A stretch of 64,000 nucleotides of DNA from JAJECS01 sp965198185 (GTDB lineage: Bacteria > Chloroflexota > UBA11872): the NCBI GenBank assembly GCA_965198185.1, contig CBDAOU010000002.1, positions 744,001 through 808,000 of the forward strand, written 5' to 3'. This document shows positions 63,564 through 64,000 of the stretch, piece by piece. How positions within the stretch are numbered: position 1 is the first letter of the stretch; each line of letters starts with the position of its first letter. Both the position numbers and the translations under genes were made by a program. Under the pieces are notes generated by a model. The model was not told where the DNA came from. It saw nothing but the letters and a program-made list of their open reading frames with translations, and made no database searches.

Positions 63564-64000
63564 CTAGTTGGTCGCGCCGTCCCGCACCGCCTGCCAGGAA
63601 AACTGGCGACCATCGACAAAGACGGCTTCAACGTCGGCGAACGCGTGGCGCCCTTCGTCGGCGGGGTTGTAGAGCCGCGTAGGCGAGTTCAGCAAGACGG
63701 CCGGCTTGTCGCCAATGACCATGAATCCGTGGTGGACGAGCCGAGGGATTAGGACGCAGTGCTGCGCGTCGTCGCCCGCGACCTCACCCAGCGGGAGCAA
63801 GTCGAGTGTGCCCTGTGTCGGCGATTCCGGTCGCCCGTCCCACAGGGCCAGCACGATTGAGCCAGCCGCGACGATGAAGCGGTCTTCCTGGTGCTCGTGC
63901 ACGTGCCATTCGTCCTCGTCGCGGGCCAGTCCGGCCGGGGTGACCGAGTAATACGTTTGGGCGAAAGCCCGCGTGTCCGGGTCATAGATGTCAGGCCAAT
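63564..64000 (-). CDS. Cupin-fold protein, partial (5' end beyond window)
   Basis: At least 145 residues, open to the right edge. WHVHEHQEDRFIVAAGSIVL gives the cupin His/Glu metal motif and RLVHHGFMVIGDKPAVLLNS the second motif. This layout resembles dTDP-sugar 3,5-epimerase/WxcM-like cupins. Convergent with gdhA. Function of the full protein cannot be judged. Confidence 0.7.
   Translation of the reverse strand, partial: WPDIYDPDTRAFAQTYYSVTPAGLARDEDEWHVHEHQEDRFIVAAGSIVLALWDGRPESPTQGTLDLLPLGEVAGDDAQHCVLIPRLVHHGFMVIGDKPAVLLNSPTRLYNPADEGRHAFADVEAVFVDGRQFSWQAVRDGATN

Overview
This is a high-GC bacterial chromosome segment. The mix of genes suggests a free-living or host-associated marine Chloroflexota-like bacterium: many five-bladed-propeller glycosidase-like genes, a sulfatase, a sialidase, glycine-betaine uptake, an Amt transporter, and a 23S-5S rRNA unit with no 16S beside it. 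Taxonomy is inferred from gene content and rRNA layout only.

Layout. 0-5 kb: a frameshifted membrane glycan-type protein, a zinc-independent medium-chain dehydrogenase, an ArsC/Spx-family gene with an in-frame UGA at the first Cys of its CxxC motif (candidate selenoprotein), and a YkgJ-type cysteine-cluster protein. 5.5-8.9 kb: 5S and 23S rRNA on the minus strand, with a long flanking processing stem. 9-24.6 kb: two antibiotic-type acetyltransferases, sugar-active genes (one carrying an IS1182 transposase scrap), a sialidase, an antitoxin with a truncated toxin, a sulfatase, the proVWX osmoprotectant importer and a K+ channel. 24.7-28.5 kb: five tandem lipoprotein cyclophilins.

28.8-39.2 kb is a 10.45-kb integrated island at the 3' end of tRNA-Ala(UGC), bounded by 19-bp repeats (18/19 identical). 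All its own genes lie on the minus strand: replication-like protein, Cys-repeat protein, large terminase, HNH nuclease, HK97-type capsid, prohead protease, two connectors, portal, zinc ribbon, RHH and HTH regulators, excisionase-like protein and tyrosine integrase. It has a complete head-making set but no tail, tape-measure or lysis gene. This is the architecture of capsid-forming phage satellites (cf-PICIs) and of the phiRv1/phiRv2-like elements, here with the portal placed last. An IS5-family element with CTAG target duplications has split the protease gene, so the island is probably now defective. A family of ~120-bp MITEs with similar ends is scattered in the window.

39.4-46.2 kb: tRNA-Ile and a partner-switching signalling cluster (STAS antagonist, response-regulator/SpoIIE phosphatase, RsbW-like kinase, periplasmic binding protein, histidine kinase). 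47-52 kb: the ATP-grasp / alpha-E / transglutaminase module, in which all three genes are broken, with an intact amt gene between them. 52-64 kb: housekeeping genes, namely a PcrA-type helicase, a HAD phosphatase, an ATP-dependent DNA ligase, two SDRs, gatCAB, glutamate dehydrogenase and a partial cupin gene at the right edge.
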